From NCBI GenBank assembly GCA_002347185.1, contig DDXK01000128.1:1-12590 (forward strand): a stretch of 12,590 nucleotides of DNA, read 5' to 3'. Both the position numbers and the translations under genes were made by a program. The notes beneath the pieces are model-generated. The model had not been told where the DNA came from and searched no databases. It saw only the letters and a program-made list of their open reading frames with translations. Below, one piece after another: positions 4,768 through 12,081 of the stretch. Positions within the stretch are counted from its first letter, which is position 1; each line of letters starts with the position of its first letter. This DNA is from Desulfobulbaceae bacterium UBA2262. Lineage in GTDB: Bacteria > Desulfobacterota > Desulfobulbia > Desulfobulbales > Desulfurivibrionaceae.

Positions 4768-7640
4768 ACAACGCAGACCAGCCGAAATCTCCGCGCACCC
4801 CTCCGCCCAAGGCGGCGCCCAGACAGAGCCCGCCCCGGCAAGCCCCCCAGAAGCCCCAGCAAAAGGGAGGCTTCGACCCCCGGGAGCAGGCGATCAAGTA
4901 TAAAGCCTACCGCCATATCTTTTCCGACAAGGATATCCAGAAAGGGCTGGACGAAAAATCGATCCTCCGCAAGATAAAAAAGAGCAACAGCCTTGCCGGC
5001 CGCTACCAGCAGTATGTCGAGATGCTCGATGACGAGAACCGGAGCGGCAAGATCTACCCCTGGCAGAACCCCTTCAACAAGGTGCTTTTCTGGACCGCCT
5101 ACTGGATCCCGCGTTTCTGCCGCTGGGGCCTGCTCGTCGCCTCCATACTCTTCGTCATCAACTACATCCCCGGCCCCACCCAGCACATCGTCGAGGTATT
5201 GGTGGCCCGCGCCCTCTACGACACCGCGCCCATCAAGCGGCTGCCCGAGAGCCTGGAGAGCTACGCGCATTCCGCCAGCATCAGGGACATGAACGGCGCC
5301 ATCATCAAGTCCTACGGCAAGCGCAAGGTGACCCGCCAGCTGCCGGAGACGGCGCGGAGGGCCCTGCTCGCCTGCGAGGACCATAACTTCCTGCCCCACC
5401 CCAACAATCCCTGGTATGTCAACACCTTCCTCATCCATTCCGGGGTAAGCTGGCCGAACCTCCTGGGCGCGGTCAAGGACACCCTCACCGGCAACCCACG
5501 GGGCGCCAGCACCGTGGTCATGCAGAACGCCAAGAAGATCCTCGGCAACCAGGAGCGCACCATCGCCAACAAGCTCGAGGAGATCATCATCTCCTACATG
5601 ATGGTCGCCAGGTTCGGCAAGGAGAAGAACCTCGACTTCTACATCAACACGGTGCCGGTGGGCGCCAACATCTACGGCTTTCCGGCCGCGGCCAGCAACT
5701 ATTTCAAAAAGGAGCTTGAGGAGCTCAACCTCCAGCAGCTGGTCGCCATCGGCTCCTTCATCCCCAACCACAACCGGCAGGTCGCCTTCTACGAGATCGT
5801 CAAGGGCAGGAATTTCACCGACCTCTCCCCGGCCTTGCTCGGCCACGCCAAGGGCGCCATCAACAAGATCAACCTGGCCCTCACCCAGCTCAAAAAACAG
5901 GGGGAACTCAGCGAGGAACAGTACGCCTCCTGGCTGCTGGGCGACGAGGAGTCGATCCGCCGCGTCGGCTTCCGCGATTTTCGCTCCCCCCTCTACGGCG
6001 AGGAGGAATGGACCTCCTGGAACGTCATCAAGGAGGTCACCTCGCAAAGCTATCAGATCGACGGCCGCGAGGTTTCCGGCACCCAGCTGCTCCTCGACGA
6101 GCAGGGCGACGTGGTCATCGAGACCGGCGTCGATCTCTCCCTGGTCGAGAAGATGAAGGAGATCATCACCGACTATCTGCAGAGCGACTATTTCCGGAGC
6201 GTACTCGAAACAAACAACGCCCGGAACTGGCAGCTCGACCGGGAGCGCTACCTGGCGAAAAACCAGACCCCGCCCTACAGCGATTTCGCAAGCTTCATGG
6301 ATTACCTGCAGAACAATATCAACGTGGGCATCATCGCCGTGGATCAGGAAGGGGAAATCGTCGCCTATGTGGGCGGCAAGGAGTTCCTGCGCAACCGGTC
6401 CGGCGAAGGCGAGCAAGGCGAGGAGCCGGAGGAGGAGCCCCGGGAGGAGAGCGAGGCGGTGATCATCGACCTGATGAACCGCAAGGCCAAGATTACCCCC
6501 TCCTCCACCATCAAGCCAATCATCGCCTACTACGCCATGACCGTGAACAGCAGCAAGCTGCACAGCCGCTTCGCCGACAAGCCCCTGGAATACCGCTACG
6601 TGGAGAGCGAGGGCCGGCAGGTCTGGCTGCCCCGCAACTGGTACGACTACAGCCCGGCCCGCCCCCTGGGCAAGGAATACGACCTGATGGAGGCGCAGGT
6701 AACCTCGGTGAACACCATCTTTGCCCGCCTCTACACCAACAGCCAGCTCCGCACCGCCATGCTGCAGGATTTCGATCAGGTGGGGCTCGACTACAGCAGG
6801 GAGGACGCCAAATACTGGCCCTTCGGCATCGGCTCCTCGGCGGTTTCCGTCCAGCAATGGCTCGGGGTCTACAAGGCCTTCCTCGACGGCCGCTACCGCC
6901 TGCCCTCCTTTGTGCAACGGGTACTGGTCAACGGCCGGGTGATTTACGACCGGAACCAGGATGAAAAATTCGCGCCCATCCCGCTTTTCGCCGCCAAGAA
7001 AGAACGGGAGGAGGAGATGAGCGTCCTCTACGAGATCTGCAACCGCGGCACCGCCTCGGGCATGAAAACCGAGTTCAAGTACCACAAAAACCTCGTCTCC
7101 GGCAAGACCGGCACCGCGCCGATGAACAAGTCCGCCCTCTTCATCAGCCACTTCAACCCCTACCGGGACCGCCAGAGCCACGCCGACCGCAACCTGACCA
7201 TGCTGGTTTCCGTCACCACCATCAGCGGCGGCTACAAGAGCGTGGGCGGCTCCGGGCAGGCGCCGGTGCAGATCTCGGGCCGGATCTACAACCACATCTT
7301 CCAGAACGCGATGCGGGAGATGCTCGACCGCAACATCGACAAGGCGAAGCGGGAGAACGCCCACTTCCGCAACAACCATGTCTACTGGGCCAACGTCAAC
7401 CGCTACCTGGACACCCTCCTCAACGACAAATGCGGGCCGCGTTTCATCCACGAGAATATCCTCGGGATCGACGGCTACGAGGAGGCCCTGCAGCAGATCC
7501 TGAACAGCAACAACCGGATCTATACGGGCAGGGACCAGATTTTCTCCCAGCTGGTCCAGTACTACTGCGACCAGGAAAAAGTGGTCAGGATGGAAGCGGC
7601 GCCGGCCGCCACGGCCGAGGAAGGCGAACCGACCCTCTAG
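4764..7640 (+). CDS. Bifunctional class A penicillin-binding protein-like enzyme (GT51 transglycosylase + transpeptidase)
   Basis: A 958-aa protein with a Pro/Lys-rich cytoplasmic tail (1-40), one membrane segment (about 117-135), a GT51 glycosyltransferase domain, a transpeptidase domain and a helix-rich C-terminal extension of about 170 residues. GT51 features are EDHNFLPH (catalytic Glu205), GASTVVMQNAKK (247-258), the NKLEE segment (Glu273) and YIN...YGFPAAASNYF. Transpeptidase motifs are SxxK at S581-T-I-K584, SxN at S648-V-N650 and KTG at 781-783. All key catalytic residues are present, so peptidoglycan polymerisation and cross-linking on the periplasmic face are likely. GT51 is divergent: the glycine after the EDxxFxxH motif is missing, and the GGSTITQQ motif reads GASTVVMQ. 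A very acidic linker (546-564) precedes the SxxK motif. The GTG start is the first possible in this frame after a stop at 4716. The exact PBP subclass is uncertain. Confidence 0.85.
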   Translation: MNNADQPKSPRTPPPKAAPRQSPPRQAPQKPQQKGGFDPREQAIKYKAYRHIFSDKDIQKGLDEKSILRKIKKSNSLAGRYQQYVEMLDDENRSGKIYPWQNPFNKVLFWTAYWIPRFCRWGLLVASILFVINYIPGPTQHIVEVLVARALYDTAPIKRLPESLESYAHSASIRDMNGAIIKSYGKRKVTRQLPETARRALLACEDHNFLPHPNNPWYVNTFLIHSGVSWPNLLGAVKDTLTGNPRGASTVVMQNAKKILGNQERTIANKLEEIIISYMMVARFGKEKNLDFYINTVPVGANIYGFPAAASNYFKKELEELNLQQLVAIGSFIPNHNRQVAFYEIVKGRNFTDLSPALLGHAKGAINKINLALTQLKKQGELSEEQYASWLLGDEESIRRVGFRDFRSPLYGEEEWTSWNVIKEVTSQSYQIDGREVSGTQLLLDEQGDVVIETGVDLSLVEKMKEIITDYLQSDYFRSVLETNNARNWQLDRERYLAKNQTPPYSDFASFMDYLQNNINVGIIAVDQEGEIVAYVGGKEFLRNRSGEGEQGEEPEEEPREESEAVIIDLMNRKAKITPSSTIKPIIAYYAMTVNSSKLHSRFADKPLEYRYVESEGRQVWLPRNWYDYSPARPLGKEYDLMEAQVTSVNTIFARLYTNSQLRTAMLQDFDQVGLDYSREDAKYWPFGIGSSAVSVQQWLGVYKAFLDGRYRLPSFVQRVLVNGRVIYDRNQDEKFAPIPLFAAKKEREEEMSVLYEICNRGTASGMKTEFKYHKNLVSGKTGTAPMNKSALFISHFNPYRDRQSHADRNLTMLVSVTTISGGYKSVGGSGQAPVQISGRIYNHIFQNAMREMLDRNIDKAKRENAHFRNNHVYWANVNRYLDTLLNDKCGPRFIHENILGIDGYEEALQQILNSNNRIYTGRDQIFSQLVQYYCDQEKVVRMEAAPAATAEEGEPTL

Positions 7641-7648
7641 CCGGAACC

Positions 7649-7680
7649 GGGGAAAAGGCCGCCCGGCGTTTTCCCTTCCT
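7649..7680 (+). terminator. Candidate terminator after the PBP-like gene
   Basis: GGGAAAA (7650-7656) pairs with TTTTCCC (7669-7675), with an inner GCC/GGC pairing and a G-G mismatch. It begins nine bases after the TAG stop at 7640. The T-run is inside the stem and only pyrimidine-rich sequence follows, so it is a plausible but not ideal intrinsic terminator. Confidence 0.45.
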
Positions 7681-7699
7681 CCCCGGGAGCGCGGCGATC

Positions 7700-7728
7700 T
7701 TTACAAAGAGCGGCGGCCATGGCATAGT
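7700..7728 (+). promoter_or_regulatory. Candidate sigma70-type promoter for the SEC-C gene
   Basis: TTTACA (7700-7705, 5 of 6) and CATAGT (7723-7728, 4 of 6) are separated by 17 bases, about 57 bases before the start codon at 7785. It lies beyond the putative terminator of the PBP-like gene, which fits an independent transcription unit. Confidence 0.45.
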
Positions 7729-7784
7729 GAAGGCGCGCCGGCACAGAGGCGGCGAATCGACAACGATTGAAGAGAGAGGCCATC

Positions 7785-8297
7785 ATGGGGATCAAGATAG
7801 GAAGGAACGATCCGTGTTTCTGCGGAAGCGGCAAAAAGTTCAAGAAGTGCTGCCAGGGAAGGAGAACGGCCACGCCGGCGGCCCAGCCCGCCATCCCCTC
7901 GGTAAAGAGCGAGGTGGCCAGGATCCAGGCAAGCGCCCTGGCCGGCAAGGCCGCGGTCATGACCCTGGGCGTCTTCGTCCTCTTCGCGACCACGGCCGGC
8001 GACGCCTGGCTCCTGGAGGTGACCGACATGGATGCGATCCAGGTGGCCAGGGGCGGCGAGGCCATCGAGGTGGAGATCGAGGAGAACCCCGAAACCATCG
8101 AGATCAACTGGAGCCACAAATTCGCGGTGCAGAACCGCAAATTCGTCCTCACCTCCTACAAGGACCAGAGCGAGGAGATCAAGGCCGACTACCCGGCCCA
8201 CACCATTCTTTCCACGGTCAAGAAGATCCGCAGCCGGATCCCTCCCCAACTGCTGGGCAACATCCACCTTGAACCCGGGGAGGCCGCTTCGGCCTGA
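7785..8297 (+). CDS. SEC-C zinc-motif protein with an uncharacterised C-terminal region
   Basis: A 170-aa soluble protein. The N-terminus carries a SEC-C motif, GRNDPCFCGSGKKFKKCC (residues 6-23), with C11, C13, C22 and C23 as zinc ligands, like the C-terminal tail of SecA. Such motifs mediate protein or ribosome contacts, but this is not SecA: no ATPase domain is present. An Ala-rich linker leads to a compact alpha/beta-looking region (about 50-160) with LFATTAGDAWLLEVTD near its start. I cannot name that region; similar arrangements occur in uncharacterised deltaproteobacterial proteins, from memory. The ATG at 7785 has AGAGAGG five bases upstream; a TTG at 7767 is in frame but would displace the motif from the N-terminus. 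It is probably monocistronic, or read with the following fmdB-like gene. Confidence 0.78.
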   Translation: MGIKIGRNDPCFCGSGKKFKKCCQGRRTATPAAQPAIPSVKSEVARIQASALAGKAAVMTLGVFVLFATTAGDAWLLEVTDMDAIQVARGGEAIEVEIEENPETIEINWSHKFAVQNRKFVLTSYKDQSEEIKADYPAHTILSTVKKIRSRIPPQLLGNIHLEPGEAASA

Positions 8298-8301
8298 GAG
8301 C

Positions 8302-8329
8302 GCGGGAGGCGGCAAGCTCCGCCTCCCGC
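8302..8329. terminator. GC-rich stem-loop after the SEC-C gene
   Basis: An 11-bp perfect inverted repeat (8302-8312 with 8319-8329) with a 6-base loop starts four bases after the SEC-C stop. No T-run follows, so it may stabilise the 3' end or assist termination rather than act as a classical intrinsic terminator. Confidence 0.4.
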
Positions 8330-8357
8330 CCATTCCCTCTCCAGGGCAAAAAATTCC

Positions 8358-8386
8358 TGGACAAAGGTTAAGGAAAGAATTAAATT
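8358..8386 (+). promoter_or_regulatory. Candidate sigma70-type promoter for the fmdB-like gene
   Basis: TGGACA (8358-8363, 5 of 6) is followed after 17 bases by TAAATT (8381-8386, 4 of 6). Transcription would start near 8393, leaving a leader of about 90 nt. That leader contains a 6-bp hairpin (GCCGAG/CTCGGC, 8419-8435). Confidence 0.42.
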
Positions 8387-8481
8387 CCTAAGCTCCTGCA
8401 GAGCCCATAGCTGCGTTCGCCGAGCCAGCCTCGGCAACCCCACGGGATTTTCACCTTCATCTTTCTTGCAAGGAGAACGAC

Positions 8482-8697
8482 ATGCCCATTTATGAATACC
8501 GCTGCCAGGAGTGCAAGGCCCTCTTCGAGCTCATTTCCACCTCGACGGAGAGCGCCCCGGCGCCCACCTGCCCAAAATGCCAGAGCGCAAACGTCAAAAA
8601 GACCATCTCCGCCTCAAGCTTCAGGATCTCCGGCGGCACAAGCTCCATCCCCTCCGGAGCCCTCTCCGGCTGTTCGACGAAATCCGGCTTCTCCTGA
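8482..8697 (+). CDS. FmdB-family zinc-ribbon protein
   Basis: A 71-aa protein starting MPIYEYRCQEC, the hallmark N-terminus of the FmdB/CxxC zinc-ribbon family. One zinc ribbon is formed by C8-x2-C11 and C30-x2-C33, followed by a KKTISASSF segment and a Gly/Ser-rich tail. The family is widespread and small. It was named after a putative regulator of formamidase expression, but its biochemical role is generally unproven, so no regulatory target should be inferred. The start is firm, with AAGGAG shortly upstream. The length is normal for the family. It is convergent with the barrel-protein gene, whose stop lies 46 bases away. Confidence 0.88.
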   Translation: MPIYEYRCQECKALFELISTSTESAPAPTCPKCQSANVKKTISASSFRISGGTSSIPSGALSGCSTKSGFS

Positions 8698-8743
8698 GCC
8701 TGAGGAAGACGCGGCCGGTCCGGCTGCCAAAAAAAATCCTTCT

Positions 8744-9981
8744 TCAGTAATAGATCCGCAGCTCCAGGGCCAGCGTCCTGGGGAAGAGGCCGAATTCCGA
8801 TCCCCCCCCTCCCGCCCCTGGCTTCTCCCCATGGGCAGGGAGAGGGTGCAGGCCAGCTCCACCTCGTCGGTCAGGGAATAGACCGCATTGAGGCTGAGCA
8901 GCCGCGAGTGGTCGCTCCAGTTCTGCACCAAAAGGGCCTGTCCGGCCAGAAGCGGCGAAAACTCGTAGCCCGCGCCCAGGGCGCTGTACTGCCTGCCGCT
9001 GTACCCTGCCGGCCCCTCTCCGCCTGGAAAGGCCGTGGCCAGGGCGGCGCTGCCACTGCCCTGGCCATGCCAAAAATGCTCCAGCCGCAGTTCCAGGCTG
9101 CCGGGGAAACGGTGCTCAAGGCCGAGGGCCAGCTCCGCCCCGCTTCTGCCCCCCTCGCCCTCCGGGGCCGCGTAATGGCCCTCAGCCCGCAGCCCCAGCC
9201 AATCGAAAAGCTCGCCGGCCAGCGAGCCTCCGACAATCCGCTCCTCCCGCACCGAGCCGGCCAACAAGGCCCACTCGAATTCTCCCTGGCCAAGCGCCGC
9301 CCTTACGAGCAGGGAGCCGCGCTCCCAGTCCGGCCGCCTGGCCCAGCCGTTACCGGTGGCGCGCTCCTCCTGGTAACCGAGCACCCCGACCAGGCTCAGC
9401 TGGGCCAGCGGCCCCAGGCGCGCCTCAAGCCGGGCCGCATCCACGCCGGGCTTGTAGACCCGGAAAAACTCCTGGGCCGCGAAGGGGGCGAAGAAATCGT
9501 TGGGGGTGAAATAGAAGGTGGTGGCCAGGCTCACCGGCTGCCTGCCCAGGGCAAACTCCATCGGACCCACGGCATGGTAAAGGCTCAGGGCATCGACCTC
9601 GAGGCGTGCCTGGGAGTTGTCGCTCTCGTGCTGCCGCCAGGAGAAGAGGCCGCTGCGCTCCACCCCGCTCCGGCCGCGGCCGCTCCCGGCCAGGAAGGCG
9701 AGGGGCGCCCGGCGGAGGGACTGGAGGAGATTGGCCTCGATCCTGCTCCTCTCCCCCGGGCGCGCCGTGAAGAGGAGGCGCTGCCCGATCTCGGCCAATG
9801 TCTCCTCCCGCTCTTCGGCAGAGGGGAGCCCGGCCGGATACCTGGCCGAGGCCGCGGCCAGGCCCGAGAAGCCGCGCAGCTCGAAGTCGCCATCGCCCCG
9901 TCGCCAGTGGGCGAAGGCCTCTGCCCGGGGTGCCGGCAGCAGAAGAAAGAGCAGGACAAAGAGCCGGAGCAGTACCCTCAC
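8744..9981 (-). CDS. Outer-membrane beta-barrel protein, frameshifted at a G8 tract near the 3' end
   Basis: It starts with a signal peptide (hydrophobic 3-16, likely cleavage after AEA at 22), followed by alternating beta-strand segments rich in aromatic and charged residues, as in porin-like barrels. LGRQPVSL and a downstream FTPNDFFAPF segment recall porin or exporter barrels, but I cannot assign a family. At plus 8802-8809 (C8, so G8 in the mRNA) the frame breaks after about residue 393. The literal frame runs to 8614 across the fmdB-like gene with an implausible tail. The shifted frame ends after about 20 more residues in LALELRIYY, an aromatic C-terminus typical of BAM-recognised barrels. 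Nine or six G residues would restore a 412- or 411-aa protein. The GTG start overlaps the ABC ATPase stop (GTGA), so the two are translationally coupled. Confidence 0.75.
8802..8809. repeat. C8/G8 homopolymer at the frameshift site
   Basis: Eight consecutive C residues on the plus strand (G8 in the coding strand) lie exactly where the barrel-protein frame is lost. Homopolymers of this length are prone to slippage in cells and to length errors in sequencing. Confidence 0.85.
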
Positions 9982-10664
9982 CGGCGCACCTCGTCGCGCT
10001 CCAGCCGCCCGTCCCGCAAATGGATGAGCCGGCGCGCCCTGGCCATGACCCTCTGGTCATGGGTGGAAAAAAGGAAAGTCACCCCCTGGCTGCGGTTAAG
10101 CCGCTCCATGAGATCGAGGATGGCGTCGGCCGCGGCGGAATCGACGTTGGCGGTGGGCTCGTCCGCCAGGACAATGGCGGGCCGGGGCACGATGGCCCGG
10201 GCAATGGCGATCCGCTGCTGCTGGCCGCCGGAAAGCTCGTCCGGCCGGCGGTCGGCCAGCTCCGCCATGCCCACTTCGGCCAGCACGGCCATAACCCGCT
10301 CCCGCCGCTCCCGGAGCGGCACGTTCTGCAGGGCCAGGACGAACTCGGCATTTTCGTAGGCGGTAAGGACCGGAATCAGGTTATAGGCCTGAAAGACAAA
10401 GCCTATCCGCCGGCAGCGCAGCCAGGCGAGTTCACCCCTGCCCAGCTCGGCGAGATTTTTGCCCTCCAGCAGCACCCTGCCGCTGCTGGGCTCGTCCAGG
10501 GCGCCGATCAAGTTGAGGATCGTGGTTTTCCCCGAGCCGGAGGGGCCGCAGAGCGCGCTGAACTCTCCGGCCTCCACGGTGAGGGAAAGCCCGCTCACCG
10601 CCGGAACCCGGACCCGTCCCTGCACATAGACCCTGCTCACTCCGTCCAGCCGCACCAGCTCCAT
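9978..10664 (-). CDS. ABC transporter ATP-binding protein, LolD/MacB/FtsE type
   Basis: A complete 228-aa ABC ATPase: Walker A GPSGSGKT (40-47), Q-loop FVFQ (89-92), signature LSGGQQQR (144-151), Walker B IVLADEP with Glu169, D-loop and switch His202 in FSTHD. Sequence style (GRVLLEGKNL, AYNLIPVLTAYEN, ADEPTANVDS) fits the LolD/MacB/YbbA group. These pair with FtsX/MacB-type permeases to move lipoproteins or other substrates between membranes rather than import nutrients. No permease gene is visible on either side. Upstream is a small four-cysteine protein (19-base gap); downstream is a barrel protein overlapping by four bases. The ATPase could serve a permease encoded elsewhere. The start at 10664 has a GGAAGGGGGCGGAG stretch just upstream, and longer starts do not fit the domain. 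Confidence 0.88.
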   Translation of the reverse strand: MELVRLDGVSRVYVQGRVRVPAVSGLSLTVEAGEFSALCGPSGSGKTTILNLIGALDEPSSGRVLLEGKNLAELGRGELAWLRCRRIGFVFQAYNLIPVLTAYENAEFVLALQNVPLRERRERVMAVLAEVGMAELADRRPDELSGGQQQRIAIARAIVPRPAIVLADEPTANVDSAAADAILDLMERLNRSQGVTFLFSTHDQRVMARARRLIHLRDGRLERDEVRR

Positions 10665-10683
10665 CTCCGCCCCCTTCCTCGGG

Positions 10684-10947
10684 TTACCCCTCTTCCGGCC
10701 CGCCCCTGGCGCGGGCCAGGGCCGAAGCGATGGCCTCGATCCGTGATCTGGCCGGGGCAAGGATGGCCGCCACCTCCTCCGGCGCATAATGCTCCTCGAT
10801 GAAGGCGACAATGGGGAGGAGCTCGAACCAGCAGTCGAAGATGCGCTGGCAGGGCAGACCTTCCCGCATGGTGCGGCAGTAGCGGAAGGGGATCACCATG
10901 CCCAGCATGCGGCAATGCCATTCCCGGCCGTCATATTTTTCGATCAT
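10684..10947 (-). CDS. Small four-cysteine protein of unknown function
   Basis: An 87-aa protein with Cys12, Cys24, Cys33 and Cys39 in the N-terminal half (HCRMLGMVIPFRYCR, GLPCQRIFDCW), followed by a helical C-terminal half ending in an Ala/Arg-rich segment. Four cysteines in 28 residues suggest a bound metal ion or small Fe-S cluster, which is an inference. Similar CRMLG...FxYCR...LPCxxxxDCW proteins occur in deltaproteobacteria, from memory, without known function. There is no signal peptide, so it is likely cytoplasmic. The start at 10947 is chosen because GGGAGAG precedes it and the sequence upstream has low-complexity composition. It lies in the same-strand gene series, 19 bases before the ABC ATPase. 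Confidence 0.72.
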   Translation of the reverse strand: MIEKYDGREWHCRMLGMVIPFRYCRTMREGLPCQRIFDCWFELLPIVAFIEEHYAPEEVAAILAPARSRIEAIASALARARGGPEEG

Positions 10948-10988
10948 CGTCTCTCCCGCGCAAAAATCCGCGCCACGACCCATGCGGG

Positions 10989-11492
10989 CTAACGCTGGCG
11001 CACCAGCTCCTCGGGCAGGGTGGCCCTGGCGAGCAGCCACTTCTTTTCCTGCCGGACCAGCGAAAACTCCAGCCGGTGCCGTTCGTCCAGGGCATCGGCA
11101 TAAAACTCGTCCGCCACCAGATGGACCAGCAGGCTCGCCTCGGCGCGGTCCTTTGCGGACAGCTCCACGCCAAGCTCCTCGATCTCGAGGCGGATGGTGG
11201 CATGGCGGGCACGGTACATGATCAGGTAGCGGATGGCAAGGGCCGGGTCCAGGGTTTCACGGTAGTTGCGCTCCGGCACCGAAACCTCGCAGGCCGGGGC
11301 GAGAAACTCCTTCACCGGCTTCATCTTCAGGGCGAGCTGCACCGGGGTCTCCTCCCCCTCCTTGGCAAGCTCCACGGCCAGGGCGGCAAAGCGGCGCTTG
11401 ATCACCTGCCGGTCGCTGAAGTGGTAAAAAAGCCAGGCGCCCAGCCCCGCCAGAAGCAGCAGGCCGGCAAGCAGCACTTTTTTCTCCCGCAT
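10989..11492 (-). CDS. Membrane-anchored NTF2-like protein
   Basis: A 167-aa protein with a short basic start (MREKK), one hydrophobic segment (about 6-23, signal anchor) and a roughly 140-residue domain placed outside the cytoplasm. The pattern of an initial helix (VIKRRFAALAVELAKEG), alternating helices and strands, and a final strand pair ending EKKWLLARATLP resembles NTF2/SnoaL-like cone-shaped domains, which bind small ligands or partners. No catalytic residues are identifiable. Start support is strong: GAGGAGGAGAA lies just upstream of the ATG. The gaps to its neighbours (57 and 41 bases) allow co-transcription with the acetyltransferase and the four-cysteine protein. The family call is tentative; presence of the gene is secure. 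Confidence 0.72.
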   Translation of the reverse strand: MREKKVLLAGLLLLAGLGAWLFYHFSDRQVIKRRFAALAVELAKEGEETPVQLALKMKPVKEFLAPACEVSVPERNYRETLDPALAIRYLIMYRARHATIRLEIEELGVELSAKDRAEASLLVHLVADEFYADALDERHRLEFSLVRQEKKWLLARATLPEELVRQR

Positions 11493-11549
11493 GCGATTCT
11501 CCTCCTCTTGTTCGCGAGCTGTCGCGGCAGGGCAGGCCGCCGCCCCGTT

Positions 11550-12059
11550 TCAGCGCCTGCCCTGCCTGCCCCTGCCCTTTCCGCCCAGCAGGGAAAACTC
11601 CGGCTCGTAGCCCACCGCAAACGGCCTTTCGCCACTGTTGCGGAGGGCCAGGAACTGGCCAGGGCCCTTGGCAAATGGGCAGCTGGGCATGGCGCAGGGC
11701 GCAAAGCCGAAGCGCTGGTAAAAAGCCGGCTCGCCCAGCACGAAGATGGCTGTGTTTTTAATCCCCTCCTGGCGCAGGGCAAAACGCAGCAGCTCCGAAC
11801 CGATCCCCTGCCCCTGAAACTCGCGCTTGACGGCGAGCGGGGCCAGGTGCAGGCCGCAAACCGCCTTGCCCTCATAGGCATTGCTGAAGGCGATATGGGC
11901 GATGACCGCGTTGACATGGAGGCAGACCCACTCAAAACGGATCCTGCCCCGGCTGCGGAGCTCCGCCACCAGCCGCTCCTCCTGGCCGCCGGGGAAGGCC
12001 TGGCGCAGCAGGGCCGAGACCTTGAGGCACTGCTCTGGATTGGGTACGCGGATCTTCAT
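11550..12059 (-). CDS. GNAT-family N-acetyltransferase, YhbS-like
   Basis: A 169-aa GNAT protein. The acetyl-CoA pyrophosphate-binding motif is seen as PLAVKREFQGQGIGSELL (74-91, with QGQGIG at 82-87), preceded by strand pair VCLHVNAVIAHIAFS (45-59). VLGEPAFYQRFGF (107-119) is typical of the YhbS/COG3153 branch. It transfers an acetyl group from acetyl-CoA to an unknown amine; the substrate cannot be read from the sequence. The C-terminus ends in a Gly/Arg-rich tail. The start at 12059 has GGGAAAGGAA directly upstream. It begins 22 bases after the polyferredoxin stop on the same strand, so they are probably co-transcribed. Confidence 0.85.
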   Translation of the reverse strand: MKIRVPNPEQCLKVSALLRQAFPGGQEERLVAELRSRGRIRFEWVCLHVNAVIAHIAFSNAYEGKAVCGLHLAPLAVKREFQGQGIGSELLRFALRQEGIKNTAIFVLGEPAFYQRFGFAPCAMPSCPFAKGPGQFLALRNSGERPFAVGYEPEFSLLGGKGRGRQGRR

Positions 12060-12081
12060 TTCCTTTCCCTCCCTGCCCGGC

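Noticed and set aside
4749..7451. 900-codon open frame on the minus strand opposite the PBP-like gene
   Set aside because: The composition is Val/Leu/Asp/Gly/His-rich without domains, as expected from the antisense of a GC-rich gene; the sense strand has all PBP motifs.
8430..8456. Cobalamin-riboswitch-like GGTGAAAATCCC on the minus strand
   Set aside because: Other conserved parts of the riboswitch are missing and no minus-strand gene lies downstream.
8711..8736. Terminator between the fmdB-like and barrel genes
   Set aside because: GCCGG/CCGGC leaves a one-base loop, and the A8 run is on the wrong side of the stem for either transcript.
8614..8743. Literal 3' extension of the barrel-protein frame to 8614
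   Set aside because: It runs antisense through the end of the fmdB-like gene and has no beta-strand pattern; the shifted frame ending at 8744 gives a proper barrel C-terminus.
8908..10359. 483-codon plus-strand frame opposite the barrel and ABC ATPase genes
   Set aside because: Low-complexity Pro/Ala/Arg/Gly composition with no motif; the minus strand has clear ATPase and signal-peptide features.
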